In this document: one piece after another, positions 52,429 to 61,891 of the stretch | Position numbering within the stretch: position 1 is the first letter of the stretch | Layout: each line of letters opens with the position of its first letter | Assembly: GCA_963828015.1 (NCBI GenBank) | Contig: CAWHCD010000002.1 | Location: 1 to 64,000 of the forward strand | Reading direction: 5' to 3' | DNA length: 64,000 bases | Origin: CAVPUA01 sp963828015 | GTDB lineage: Bacteria > Actinomycetota > Actinomycetes > Mycobacteriales > Jatrophihabitantaceae | The notes under the pieces: model-generated | What the model was told of the DNA's origin: nothing | What the model saw: only the letters and a program-made list of their open reading frames with translations | Databases searched by the model: none | Translations under genes and position numbers: made by a program

Positions 52429-53631
52429 GTGACTCCTGACCCGGTCTTGGCCAGTCTGCGTGCTGCAGTCGAGGCCGTCCCCGACGATGTCGTCCTGCGA
52501 TTGCACTTGGCCACCTTGCTCGCAAGCGCCGGTGAGCATGACGAGGCGGTCCGCCAGGCCGCCGAAGTGCTTCGCCGTGATCCCACCAACACGGCTGCGA
52601 TCCAACTTATCGCCCAGCCAAGCCACGCCGAGGCGGCGCCGACCCCAACTGCCGCCGAGGAGTCCGAGGTCGAGATCCTGCGGCGATTGGACAGTGAGCT
52701 GTCCGACGTCGTGCCACCCCAGTTCGTCGAGGAGGAATCCTCGGAGACGCCGGCATTCGACGTCGAGCGGACCGGCCTTCGGTTGGCCGACGTGGGCGGA
52801 ATGGCCGACGTCAAGAAGCGTCTCGAGGCGAGCGTGCTCCTTCCGTTGCGCAACCCGGAGTTGGGTCGGCTGTACAAGAAGTCACTGAGCGGGGGTTTGA
52901 TGCTCTACGGCCCGCCCGGCTGCGGCAAGACGTTCATCGCGCGAGCGCTGGCCGGCGAGATGGACGCCAGGTTCCTCGCGGTCTCGCTGGCTGACGTGCT
53001 CGACATGTACGTCGGGCAGAGTGAACGCAACGTCCATGACCTATTCGATCTCGCTCGCCGCAACGCACCGTGCGTCATCTTCCTCGACGAGATCGACGCC
53101 CTCGGGCAGAAACGCAGCCAGCAGCGCAATAGCGCCGCCCGCAATGCGGTGAATCAACTCTTAACCGAGATGGACGGCGCGAACAGCAACAACGAGGGCG
53201 TGTTCGTCCTAGCCGCCACCAACCATCCGTGGGACGTCGACGTGGCCCTTCGGCGACCGGGTCGTTTCGACCGGATGGTGCTCGTCCTGCCGCCGGATGA
53301 ACCGGCCCGGGAAGCGATCCTGCGCTACCACCTGCGCGATCGCCCCATCGCCAACATCGACGTCGGCAAGCTGGCGCGCAAGACCGACGGCCTGTCCGGC
53401 GCCGACCTGGCCTACGTATGCGAGGTAGCCGCCGAACGCGCCTTGATGGACTCGGCCGAGAGCGGCACGATCCGCATGATCGAGATGAGCGACCTCGAAG
53501 CTGCCATCGGCGAAGTCCGCCCCTCCATCGGACCCTGGCTGCAGACCGCCAGCAACGTCGCCCAGTTCGCCAACGACAACGGCTCCTACGACGACCTGCT
53601 GGTGTATCTCAAGCGCCGGCGATTGCTGTGA
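52429..53631 (+). CDS. AAA+ ATPase with N-terminal TPR-like domain
   Basis: 400 residues from GTG 52429. The N-terminal 60 residues form a TPR-like helical pair (DDVVLRLHLATLLASAGEHD, then EAVRQAAEVLRRDPTN), followed by an acidic linker. The classical AAA module has Walker A (LYGPPGCGKTFIARAL), Walker B (CVIFLDEIDALG), sensor (VLAATNHPWDVD), Arg fingers (RRPGRFDR) and the lid (DGLSGADLAYVCEVAAERAL), close to the p97/spastin subclass. It should remodel or unfold a protein partner. It overlaps the next gene by 4 bp (53628-53631). Confidence 0.88.
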   Translation: MTPDPVLASLRAAVEAVPDDVVLRLHLATLLASAGEHDEAVRQAAEVLRRDPTNTAAIQLIAQPSHAEAAPTPTAAEESEVEILRRLDSELSDVVPPQFVEEESSETPAFDVERTGLRLADVGGMADVKKRLEASVLLPLRNPELGRLYKKSLSGGLMLYGPPGCGKTFIARALAGEMDARFLAVSLADVLDMYVGQSERNVHDLFDLARRNAPCVIFLDEIDALGQKRSQQRNSAARNAVNQLLTEMDGANSNNEGVFVLAATNHPWDVDVALRRPGRFDRMVLVLPPDEPAREAILRYHLRDRPIANIDVGKLARKTDGLSGADLAYVCEVAAERALMDSAESGTIRMIEMSDLEAAIGEVRPSIGPWLQTASNVAQFANDNGSYDDLLVYLKRRRLL

Positions 53632-54890
53632 GCATCGACGCGGCCGGAATCGACTCGGCCCTCGAACGCGCCGGCGCGCTGTTCGACCTCTCCCGATGGG
53701 ACGAGGCCGCCAACGTACTGACTTCCGCGCTCGCCGGTGACCCACAGAACTACCGGGCGCTGTGCCTGTTGTCCGCGGCGCGCTTCAACAGCTTGGCCTA
53801 CGAGGACGCGCTGGCCGCTGCCCTCACCGCGGTTCGATCCGACCCGCACCAGCCGTGGGCGTACCGGTTGGCCAGCCTCTCGATGTCGCGTCTGGGCCGT
53901 CACGACGAGGCGGTCTCGCTGGGCCGCACCGCCATCGCCCTCGACCCGCACCAGCCAGAGAACTACCGGGTCCTGGCGAACGCTTTGGTCGGCGCGGGCG
54001 GGAGTCTGGATGAGGCCCGAGCGGTGGCCGAGCATGGACGGGCGTTGGCCCCCGTCGCCGCCGAGTCGTATCTGGCCGTCGGCCGAGTCGCCGCGGCCGA
54101 CGGTCGGGCGAAGGACGCGGAGCTGGCGTTTCGGCAGGCCCTCAGCATCGAGCCCGACAACAGCGCAGTGCACAACGAGCTCGGCCGATTGAGGCTGAAG
54201 AGTCGGACACCGAGCGGTTTGGCGGCAGCCGCCGGGGGTTTCGCGACGGCCGTGCGGACCGACCCCAAGGCCGGACACGGTCGCCGCAATCTCGACTTGG
54301 TGATGCACGTCTTTCTGGCCCGGACGGCCTATCTGATTTTCATCGCCGCCTACATCGCCAGTCGGATGGCCGACGCCGACACGACTTCCGGAGCCCGGAT
54401 CATCCCGGCGCTGCTCCTCCTGGCGCCGGCGGCATACGCGGCGCGGTTCATGTCGCGGCTCGATCCGCCCGTGCGTCGCTACGTGCGCACGTTCCTGCGT
54501 CGGCCCTACATCGCGGTCGCGGTGACCTGCGATGTCCTGGCCGCGGCTGCGCTGATCGCCGGGGGAGTAACGACTCAAGTCGACACGGGCGCGTTCTGGG
54601 CCGCGGCCGCGCTGGCCGTCATCGCCCGGATCAGCCTGTGGCGGACCCGTACGAACCAGTTCCCGGTGCCGCCCGAACAACGTCAGTCCTTCATGAGCAC
54701 CGGCTTCCTGACCTTCCTGGCCGTCACGCTCATGATCATCGCCGCCGCGTTCTTGCTCTGCGCGATCAGCATCCCCGGCGCGGGGCGCTTCGGGAGCGTC
54801 TGCGCAGTGGTCTCAGCCCTCGGTGCTGGCATTGTTCTCAAGGTCGTGCGGACTCGGCGAAGTCGTCCTCAGCGGCGACACCGACGCTGA
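53628..54890 (+). CDS. TPR-repeat membrane protein
   Basis: 420 residues from GTG 53628. Residues 1-220 form about six TPR units (for example LSRWDEAANVLTSALAGDPQ and AEHGRALAPVAAESYLAVGR). Residues 225-410 hold about five hydrophobic helices (AYLIFIAAYIA, AVAVTCDVLAAAALIAGGV, FLTFLAVTLMIIAAAFLLCA), ending in an Arg-rich tail. It is a membrane protein with a cytoplasmic TPR scaffold. Coupling to the AAA+ gene suggests the TPR part docks the ATPase or its substrate. Confidence 0.78.
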   Translation: MSIDAAGIDSALERAGALFDLSRWDEAANVLTSALAGDPQNYRALCLLSAARFNSLAYEDALAAALTAVRSDPHQPWAYRLASLSMSRLGRHDEAVSLGRTAIALDPHQPENYRVLANALVGAGGSLDEARAVAEHGRALAPVAAESYLAVGRVAAADGRAKDAELAFRQALSIEPDNSAVHNELGRLRLKSRTPSGLAAAAGGFATAVRTDPKAGHGRRNLDLVMHVFLARTAYLIFIAAYIASRMADADTTSGARIIPALLLLAPAAYAARFMSRLDPPVRRYVRTFLRRPYIAVAVTCDVLAAAALIAGGVTTQVDTGAFWAAAALAVIARISLWRTRTNQFPVPPEQRQSFMSTGFLTFLAVTLMIIAAAFLLCAISIPGAGRFGSVCAVVSALGAGIVLKVVRTRRSRPQRRHRR

Positions 54891-55079
54891 GGACCAGCCG
54901 CGGGGCGCTCGGATCACCGTGGTGCCGTACAGCAGATCCTTAGCATCGCTACATTCTGTTCATTTTCAGTACGAAATCCGGTCACTCTGCTGTCATCAGA
55001 ACGGCGTGACTTCCTCGTTAGGGTCTCGCTGAGTTTGATCATCGATCGGCGTACCGATCAACGACCAGCGGGGGAAGTC

Positions 55080-58000
55080 GTGGCTGCAGCACGCATGCGA
55101 GTTGTGAACCGGAAGACTGGATCGCTGGTCGCGGTGGCGGCGCTCGCCGCGGGGCTGCTGATCGCCATCCCCGACAGCCCCGCCATTGCCACCCCAACCC
55201 CCACCGGTCTTGTGGTCAGTGAGATTGCGTACGGCGGCAAGGCGTCTATCGGCGGCAAGGACGGTGAGTACGTCGAGCTGACCAATGTCGGCGGTACGGC
55301 TCAGGACGTGAGCGGGTGGTACTTCGATTCCCTCGGTAGCACCACGATCAGCGCCCCATCGCCGACGGCGGGTCTGTCGTTGGCGACCCTGGCCAATGGT
55401 TCGGGGACGAGCACGGTGGTCGCGCCGGGCGAGTCGATCATCATCACGGACCTGCAGCCCGCCGACTTCCGCGCCGAGTGGGGCCTGGTGCCATCGGTGA
55501 AGGTCATCAACGATGGCTCGTTCACCCTGAAGGGCAGTGGCAGCGTCTACATCTCCAATGGCACTGCCGTGTTGGATCAGGTTGCGTACACCCTGCCAGC
55601 AAAGGGTGTGTCGGCCTGGGTATCGGCAGCGAACGCGGCCGATCAGCAGTCGCCGGGCGGCTCGACGTTGACATTTCCTGCTATTACGACCACCCCGTTC
55701 GACGGCTGGACCCTATCCACGCTCGCTGACTCGGAAGGGTCCTGGACCTCCAAGAGCGGCTCGGTCGGCTCCCCGGCCGCCTCCACCCTGGGTACGTCGA
55801 CCCCCGCCAGCGTGCGCTCCGTGGCTCTCGCGGTCTCGGGCGGCGCCAACCAGTCCGCCACCGTTGGCAAGGCCTTCTCGTTCACCGGTCTCAGCGCCTC
55901 GGGCGGGACGGCTCCGTACACGTGGAGCGCACCTGCGCTTAGCGGCACGGGCCTGACCATTGACGCGACCACTGGTGCCATCACGGGTACGCCCACCGCA
56001 CCGGGCACCATAAACGTCACGGCGACCGTCACCGACAGCGCGAGCGCGTCTGTCAACACGTCGTTCACCATCACGATCGGTACCGGCATCGACCCGAACG
56101 CGGCCAACATCGTGATCAACGAGGTCACCTCGGACAACAACGACAACGCGCAGCTCACGGCTAACCTGCCGACCGGGCTCGACACCGCCCTCGGGGCCGC
56201 CGCCGCCGATCTGGTCGAGCTCTACAACACCGGTGATCAGGCCGTCGACATCACCGGTTGGAAGCAGGCCGACAGTCATGCCGCCAGTACTGCCACGGAT
56301 TTCTCCGGTCGCGTCTTCGACCTCAATGGCAACAAGATCACCAGCATCCCCGCGCACGGGTACGGCGTCTTCCCGTCCGGCCAGGGGCTAGGTAGCGGTG
56401 GCGACGCGGTGCAGATCTTCCTGCCCGACGGCACGCTGCGCGACTCGGTCACCTACGGCGCCGGTCAGGCCGGCTACGACGAGAGCCTGGACCCGAGCAA
56501 CCTCGGCGCGGCGAGCACCGAGATCTATCACGCCATCGCCCGCTGCCCCGACGGCGCCGGCAACTCCAACTCCAACACCGGTGACGCCACCACCTCGTGG
56601 TACAGCGTCAAGGTGGCCTCGTTCGGCTCGTCGAACGACTCCTCGTGTGACACCTCGACCGACCCCACTGCCGCGGTGAAGCACTTCAACCAGCAGCCGC
56701 CGACCGGCCTGCCCAGCACCTGCCTGCCCAGCGCTCCGTCGGGCAGCGACACCATCGCCGTCCCCGACGCGGTCGCCTGGCCCACCAGTGACGGCGTTAC
56801 GACGGTCGACAACCAGTGCGAGTTCATCACGGCGCAGGACCCGACCGGAAACGACATGAGCTCGCTGGTCTTCAGCAGCGACGGCAGCGTGCTTTGGGGG
56901 GCGCAGAACAAGAACCACGTCTGGAAGCTGGTCAAGGATCCGATCACGGGTAAGTACCTGCCGGCCACCGACGACAGCTGGGGCAACGGCAAGGCCATCA
57001 CGTTCGCCGGCACCGACCCCACCACCAGCCAGCCGGACGACGAGGGCCTGACGGTCGGCGCCAACGGTGACCTCTTCGTCACCTCGGAGCGCGACAACGC
57101 GAACAACAACGCTTCAAAGGACGAGGTGTTGGAGTACGACCCCAACGCCGCCGGCACCACGATCGCGCCCGTGCAGCAATGGGATCTGACGTCGGAGTTC
57201 GTGCCGTCGGTCATCGCGGCCACCGGTGACGATGCCAACCTCGGCTTCGAGGGCGTGACCTTCGTGCCGGACTCGTACCTGACCGCGCACGGCTTCCACG
57301 ACCAGACCATGAACAAGGTCTACGACCCGGCCGACTACCCGTCGCACGGCTCGGGCCTGTTCTTCCTCGGCCTCGAGAAGAACGGGCACGTCTACGCCTA
57401 CGCGCTGAACTCCGACGGCACCTTCAACCGGGTCGCCGACATCGACACCGGCATCGACGGCACCAGCGCCATCGCCGACCTGCAGTTCAACGCCGACGAC
57501 CAGGGAATCTGGCTCGACTGCGACAACGACTGCGGTGTGGTGGACAGCCTGCTGCGCATCGACAATCACGGCAACTTCACCCGCGTGGTGAGCTACGACC
57601 GCCCGGCCGGCCTGCCCGACAACAACCTTGAGGGCTTCGCCATCGCCCCGGCCTCGACGGCCGTGAACGGCCAACGTGAGGTCGTCTGGTCCGATGACGG
57701 CATCTACGGCGAGGGCAACGCGTGGAACGCTGACCGCACCGCGAACGTCGCCTCGGCCGACTGGGGACACGCCCTGTACAGCAGCACCATCGGGCTGAGC
57801 GTCGTTCCGAACCTTCCCGACCTGACGCCGCCGACGATCACGTTCTCCGGCAACGCCGGGACCTACGGCGTACTCAGCACCGTCGCGATCACGGCGACGG
57901 CCACCGACAGCGGCTCGGGCGTGGCCTCCTTCGTCTGGACGAACGTGAACGCCCCGGCCTATTCCTTCGGCCCCGGCAGCCACACGCTGACGGCCACGGC

Positions 58001-58322
58001 AACCGACAAGGCCGGCAACACCATCACCGCGACGACGACCTTCACGGTCACGGTGAGCCCGGCGGACCTGTCCAAGCTGACGACCCAGCTGGTGCAGGGT
58101 TCGGCGAAGTACCAGTCGTCGAATGCCCTCACCAAGCTGATCGTCAGCGCGCTGGTCAGCGTGGTGACCTCGCTCGAGTTGCAGCTGACCCCGAAGATCT
58201 CGCCCACGGCGAAGACGGCTCTGCTCAAGGCCTACGCGTCGGCGGTGAACGCGCTCGTCTCGGGTGGCTGGCTCACCTCGAGCCAGGCCACGACTCTGAT
58301 CGTCCTCGCGGGCGGCCTCTAG
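55080..58322 (+). CDS. Large secreted lamin-tail-domain / beta-propeller protein
   Basis: 1080 residues. GTG 55080 is chosen because GGGGGAAG lies just before it; ATG 55095 is an alternative. A signal peptide (LVAVAALAAGLLIAIPDSPA) shows export. Domains in order: lamin-tail domain 1 (VVSEIAYGGKAS, GKDGEYVELTNVG); an Ig-like/He_PIG repeat (TIDATTGAITGTPTAPG); lamin-tail domain 2 (NIVINEVTSDNNDN, VELYNTGDQAVDITGW); a phytase/SdiA-regulated-like beta-propeller (DDEGLTVGANGDLFVTSER, LGFEGVTFVP, NNLEGFAIAP); an Ig-like segment; and a helical FIMAH-like C-terminus. It may be a cell-wall-associated phosphoesterase or nucleic-acid-active protein. The activity is unproven. Confidence 0.82.
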   Translation: MAAARMRVVNRKTGSLVAVAALAAGLLIAIPDSPAIATPTPTGLVVSEIAYGGKASIGGKDGEYVELTNVGGTAQDVSGWYFDSLGSTTISAPSPTAGLSLATLANGSGTSTVVAPGESIIITDLQPADFRAEWGLVPSVKVINDGSFTLKGSGSVYISNGTAVLDQVAYTLPAKGVSAWVSAANAADQQSPGGSTLTFPAITTTPFDGWTLSTLADSEGSWTSKSGSVGSPAASTLGTSTPASVRSVALAVSGGANQSATVGKAFSFTGLSASGGTAPYTWSAPALSGTGLTIDATTGAITGTPTAPGTINVTATVTDSASASVNTSFTITIGTGIDPNAANIVINEVTSDNNDNAQLTANLPTGLDTALGAAAADLVELYNTGDQAVDITGWKQADSHAASTATDFSGRVFDLNGNKITSIPAHGYGVFPSGQGLGSGGDAVQIFLPDGTLRDSVTYGAGQAGYDESLDPSNLGAASTEIYHAIARCPDGAGNSNSNTGDATTSWYSVKVASFGSSNDSSCDTSTDPTAAVKHFNQQPPTGLPSTCLPSAPSGSDTIAVPDAVAWPTSDGVTTVDNQCEFITAQDPTGNDMSSLVFSSDGSVLWGAQNKNHVWKLVKDPITGKYLPATDDSWGNGKAITFAGTDPTTSQPDDEGLTVGANGDLFVTSERDNANNNASKDEVLEYDPNAAGTTIAPVQQWDLTSEFVPSVIAATGDDANLGFEGVTFVPDSYLTAHGFHDQTMNKVYDPADYPSHGSGLFFLGLEKNGHVYAYALNSDGTFNRVADIDTGIDGTSAIADLQFNADDQGIWLDCDNDCGVVDSLLRIDNHGNFTRVVSYDRPAGLPDNNLEGFAIAPASTAVNGQREVVWSDDGIYGEGNAWNADRTANVASADWGHALYSSTIGLSVVPNLPDLTPPTITFSGNAGTYGVLSTVAITATATDSGSGVASFVWTNVNAPAYSFGPGSHTLTATATDKAGNTITATTTFTVTVSPADLSKLTTQLVQGSAKYQSSNALTKLIVSALVSVVTSLELQLTPKISPTAKTALLKAYASAVNALVSGGWLTSSQATTLIVLAGGL

Positions 58323-58394
58323 ATCGCGGACTCGAACTGCGGCGGGCCGTCAACGACGAAGCGGGCACAACCCGCCACCATTCCTACGGCAGCG

Positions 58395-58943
58395 TCACAG
58401 TAGGGCGAGAACGTCCTTCGTACTTCCCGTTTCGCCGAGTTTCGGGAAGATGTGCGCGATCGTGTTGTCATGGGCCGCTGGGTTGAGGTCGGTCATGGCG
58501 TCGGTGGCCAGCGTGACGTGCAGGCCGTGTTCATAGGCCTGCCGGGCGGTCGATTCCACTCCGACGCTTGTCGCCACTCCGACGATGACAACCTGGGTGA
58601 CGGCGAGTGAATGCAGGTACTCCGCCAGATCGGTGTTGTGGAAGGCGCCCCAGGTGAACTTGGTGACGGCCTTGTCACTGGGTTGCTGCTCGAGCTCGGG
58701 CAGCAGCGCGGTCCAGCCGTCGGGGAACGCGGGCCCGGAGCCCCCGGCTTCGGTGCGGCCGGGGGCGCCTCCTGCGACATTGACCAGCACCACGGGCAGT
58801 TTCCTGGCCCGGAAGGCCCGCGCCAGCTGCGCGGCACGGCCCGCGACCTCTTCGAACGGGTGCACGGTGGGCAGGCCGGTCATCCCGGCCTGCAGGTCGA
58901 TGACGACGAGTGCGGTGGTCGGGTCCAGCGCGGTTATCGGCAC
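58395..58943 (-). CDS. Isochorismatase-family cysteine-hydrolase-like protein lacking the Cys
   Basis: 182 residues from GTG 58943 with AAGGAG upstream. The fold motifs of the isochorismatase/nicotinamidase superfamily are ALVVIDLQAGMTG (catalytic Asp), VTKFTWGAFHNTDLAEYL (Lys) and VIVGVATSVGVESTARQAYE. In that last motif the usual nucleophilic Cys position is Gly. It is therefore either a non-hydrolytic member or uses a different mechanism. It ends the operon marR-MFS-this gene, with a 14-bp gap to the MFS gene. Confidence 0.82.
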   Translation of the reverse strand: MPITALDPTTALVVIDLQAGMTGLPTVHPFEEVAGRAAQLARAFRARKLPVVLVNVAGGAPGRTEAGGSGPAFPDGWTALLPELEQQPSDKAVTKFTWGAFHNTDLAEYLHSLAVTQVVIVGVATSVGVESTARQAYEHGLHVTLATDAMTDLNPAAHDNTIAHIFPKLGETGSTKDVLALL

Positions 58944-58957
58944 AGCTTCTCCTTGAT

Positions 58958-60394
58958 TCAGTGGTGTTCCACCAGGCGCGGTGGCCTGTCGTGGGGCCGC
59001 AGGGTGCGGTCGAGGACGGTCATCAGGACCACAGCCAGGCTGACGCCGACCATGATCCAGGCGATGTGGTGCAGTCCAGCGTCGGAGGCGCTGGTGTGAA
59101 AGACGATCCCGGTGATGGCCGAGGCAGCTATCGAACCGAGGTAGCCGAACGTGCGCAGTAGGCCAGATGCGGTGCCGAGTGCCTCGGCCGGTGCCTGCCG
59201 ATAGAGGGAGGTCTGGTTGCCGGCCGCAGAAGCACCCAGGGCCACGCCGAAGACGATGGTGATCAGCACGATCAAGCCAACCCCCGCCGAGGCACTGAGC
59301 AGTAGCACGCCGGCCGAGCCGAGCAGGCAGGCGAAGGCGGCAACGATCACCGGGCCGCGGACGAGATTGCGGCGCGAGACCGGCGAGATGACCAGGCCCG
59401 AAACCAGCGTCATGGGTAGTAGCAGCAGTCCGGCTTCGGTCGCCGTCAGGCCGCGGACGGCCTCGTTCCACTGGGTGAGGCCGTAGAGCACGACGTAAAC
59501 GCACAGCGATACCAGCCCGAAGCGCAGGTAGGTGCTGGTGAGTGCGCGGTTGCTGGCCAGCAGCCGGACGTCCAGGAACGGGGTGGGGGAGCGCAGCGCC
59601 CAGCGGGTCAGCGCGATCCACAGCCCGGCCGAGATCGCGAGTAGGTACCAGTGCGCGTTCGGCAGCTGGAACAGAAACAGCAGTAGCGCAACCATCGCCG
59701 CGGCGAATCCGCCGATGCCGTTGACGTCCAGGTCGGCCGCGATGTCACGCGCGCGACGGCGACGATCGAAGGCACCGTCGGGAGAGACCCACATCAGCGT
59801 CGCGATCAGAGCGATCAGCGCGACGGGCACGTTCACGAAGAACACGGCCCGCCAGCCGAGCCAGCCCACCAGTACTCCGCCGATGGGCAGCCCGAGTGAG
59901 GCGGTGGCTATGCCGGCGATCTGCAACCCGCCGAGCACGCCGCCCGGTGGCTTGTCCAGGCCGGCCTGCTTCGCGCGCCGTCGGATCAGCAGCATGGCGG
60001 TCGGATAGGCGCAGGAGGTGCCCAAGCCGATCAGCACTCGGCTGATCATCAGCGTGAACAGGTCCTGGGCGAAGCCACCGCTGAGTCCGCCCACCGCGAC
60101 GAGCACGATTCCCACCAGGAACACCCGCCGCGGCCCGAACACCTCGGCGGCCTTGCCGGCCGTCGGTTGGGCGATCGCGCTGGCCAGGTACAGGGCCGTG
60201 ACCAGCGCAGCGGTCTGCCCGATGGACACGTTCAGGCTGTGAGCGATCGGCACGAGCGCAGTGGCGATGAGCGAACTGTTGATCGGGTTGAGCGCCGAGC
60301 CGATGAACAACGGGGTCGTGAACCGCCACGAGAACGGATTGCCAGGCTCCGCGGCGTCCGCGACGCCGGTGTCGACCGCGGAGTCAGCCGTCAC
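58958..60394 (-). CDS. MFS transporter (DHA2-like drug exporter)
   Basis: 478 residues from ATG 60394. About 14 hydrophobic segments are visible, with GSALNPINSSLIATALVPIA in TM1, AGKAAEVFGPRRVFLVGIVL in the loop 2-3 motif and a TM4-5 region ending LGLPIGGVLVGWLGWR. It is a proton-driven exporter. It lies between its MarR regulator (22 bp upstream) and the isochorismatase-like gene (14 bp downstream), so the three form one transcription unit. Confidence 0.9.
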   Translation of the reverse strand: MTADSAVDTGVADAAEPGNPFSWRFTTPLFIGSALNPINSSLIATALVPIAHSLNVSIGQTAALVTALYLASAIAQPTAGKAAEVFGPRRVFLVGIVLVAVGGLSGGFAQDLFTLMISRVLIGLGTSCAYPTAMLLIRRRAKQAGLDKPPGGVLGGLQIAGIATASLGLPIGGVLVGWLGWRAVFFVNVPVALIALIATLMWVSPDGAFDRRRRARDIAADLDVNGIGGFAAAMVALLLFLFQLPNAHWYLLAISAGLWIALTRWALRSPTPFLDVRLLASNRALTSTYLRFGLVSLCVYVVLYGLTQWNEAVRGLTATEAGLLLLPMTLVSGLVISPVSRRNLVRGPVIVAAFACLLGSAGVLLLSASAGVGLIVLITIVFGVALGASAAGNQTSLYRQAPAEALGTASGLLRTFGYLGSIAASAITGIVFHTSASDAGLHHIAWIMVGVSLAVVLMTVLDRTLRPHDRPPRLVEHH

Positions 60395-60416
60395 GGGAAT
60401 ATCCGGGTCCGGCTGG

Positions 60417-60875
60417 TCATAGCAGCTCGGTGAGACGCTCTATCAACCGCGCCGCAGCGTCGAGGGTCGCGATCTCCTCGCTGGTGAATGACTCGGTCAG
60501 CACGACGGCCACCTGATCGACGATCGAGCTCCGGCCCGATCCGACGGCGGCTCGGCCTGCGTGCGTGAGACTGAGGATCGATCGACGCCCGTCAGCCGGA
60601 TCGGGTTGCCGCATCACGAGGTCGCGCTCCTCGAGGCTGGCGATCGTGGCGCCCATGCCTTGCGGCGTGATCTGTTCCCGGCGCGCCAGTTCGGCCGTGG
60701 TCGACGGGCCGAACCGGTCCAGACGTGACAACGCGGTCAACTGTGGCAGGGTCAGGTCGCCTTCGGACAGACTCTCCATGGCGCGGCGTTTGAACGCTCC
60801 GATGCCGACACGCAGCCGGGTGGCGGTCTCGCGGGCCGCGGCATCGGGTTTCGTACGGCTTGCGGCAGTCGGCAT
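60417..60875 (-). CDS. MarR-family transcriptional regulator
   Basis: 152 residues from ATG 60875. The winged helix is TTAELARREQITPQGMGATI, then ASLEERDLVMRQPDPADGRR. It is the first gene of the marR-MFS-isochorismatase-like operon. A strong palindrome lies directly at its start, fitting autorepression released by the exporter's substrate. Confidence 0.9.
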   Translation of the reverse strand: MPTAASRTKPDAAARETATRLRVGIGAFKRRAMESLSEGDLTLPQLTALSRLDRFGPSTTAELARREQITPQGMGATIASLEERDLVMRQPDPADGRRSILSLTHAGRAAVGSGRSSIVDQVAVVLTESFTSEEIATLDAAARLIERLTELL

Positions 60876-60876
60876 A

Positions 60877-60897
60877 TTAGAAAGTCTAGATTTCTAA
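60877..60897. promoter_or_regulatory. MarR operator palindrome
   Basis: TTAGAAA-N7-TTTCTAA, a perfect 7-bp inverted repeat, begins 2 bp upstream of the marR start codon at 60875. A related half-site, GGTAGATTTGC, lies about 20 bp further upstream. The region is strikingly AT-rich for this genome. Confidence 0.7.
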
Positions 60898-61006
60898 ATC
60901 TGACTTTGCAAATCTACCTTTCTGAACCTCCGGTACGGTCCCGCTCGTAGCCCGGGCCGGCTCACGGGATCATGCAGATCTTGGTTCGCAGGACGCGACG
61001 CCGTGG

Positions 61007-61891
61007 CTAGGCCGTGAACTCCTCGATGACCTTGGCGTAGCGGTCGAGGGTCGCAAGGGTGTCCCCGCGCTCGACCGCCTGCATGTCGATGACGACCTGG
61101 TCGACCCGCAACGTTGCTAGCGCGTCGAGCCGCGATCGAAGCCCATCGGCATCCAGCACGGCGTTGAGTCCTACCATCGGCCAGACAATCGGCCCGGACT
61201 CGTCTCGGCCGGCCTCGATCCACAAGCGACGCAGCGTCGAGAGCCAGCCGCCCATCAGTTCGGTGCTGTCTCCGGCGGGCAGCCAGCCGTCAGCGCGCTT
61301 CACGACGTCGGCGAAGCCGCGCTCGCTTGGAATGACGCCAAGGAGAACGGGAATCGTTGCTTGCGCAGGCTTTGGCCAGGCCCAGCTGCGCGTGACGGAC
61401 GCGTAGGAGCCGACGAACTCGGCCTCGTCCGCTGCCCATAACTCCCGCATCAACTCGAGGTATTCGCGAGCGATCGAGCGGCGTCTCTCGAAGCCGTGTC
61501 CGTGATTCTCGAACTCCGGCTGGTTCCAGCCATAGCCGACGCCGAGGGTGAATCGTCCGCCGGACAGGTGGTCGAGCGTGGCGATTGCCTTAGCCAGCGC
61601 GATCGGGTCGTGCTGCGCAATGAGGGAAATTGCCGTGCCGAGCTGAAGATTCGTGCGGGCCGCGACCATCGCCAGTCCGATATAGGGATCGAGGACCCGG
61701 CGATACCGATCGGGCAGCTCGCCAACCGGATATTGGGCGTCGACGGGCATGTGAGTGTGCTCAGGCAACAGAATGGTTGAGAAGCCGCGGTCCTCGAGTT
61801 CTCTGGCGAAGTCGAGCAATGGGTACGACGTGTCTGTTCCATAGAACAACACGCCGACTCTCGGAACCGACGCCCGCCGCGCTTGTGCCAT
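61007..61891 (-). CDS. LLM-class (F420-dependent type) oxidoreductase
   Basis: 294 residues from ATG 61891, chosen for the AGGAGG six bases upstream. It is a luciferase-like TIM-barrel: VGVLFYGTD, LEDRGFSTILLPEHTHMPVD, LGTAISLIAQHDPIALAKAI, TLDHLSGGRFTLGVGYGWNQ and PVLLGVIPSERG. In actinobacteria this subgroup (TIGR03619-like) mostly uses cofactor F420. The substrate is unknown. A close paralogue is encoded 1 kb away on the other strand. Confidence 0.87.
   Translation of the reverse strand: MAQARRASVPRVGVLFYGTDTSYPLLDFARELEDRGFSTILLPEHTHMPVDAQYPVGELPDRYRRVLDPYIGLAMVAARTNLQLGTAISLIAQHDPIALAKAIATLDHLSGGRFTLGVGYGWNQPEFENHGHGFERRRSIAREYLELMRELWAADEAEFVGSYASVTRSWAWPKPAQATIPVLLGVIPSERGFADVVKRADGWLPAGDSTELMGGWLSTLRRLWIEAGRDESGPIVWPMVGLNAVLDADGLRSRLDALATLRVDQVVIDMQAVERGDTLATLDRYAKVIEEFTA

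Noticed and set aside
52429..54890. AAA-TPR pair as a type VII secretion EccA component
   Set aside because: The AAA module is of the p97/spastin type rather than the CbxX type of EccA, and no EccB-E or WXG100 gene is present.
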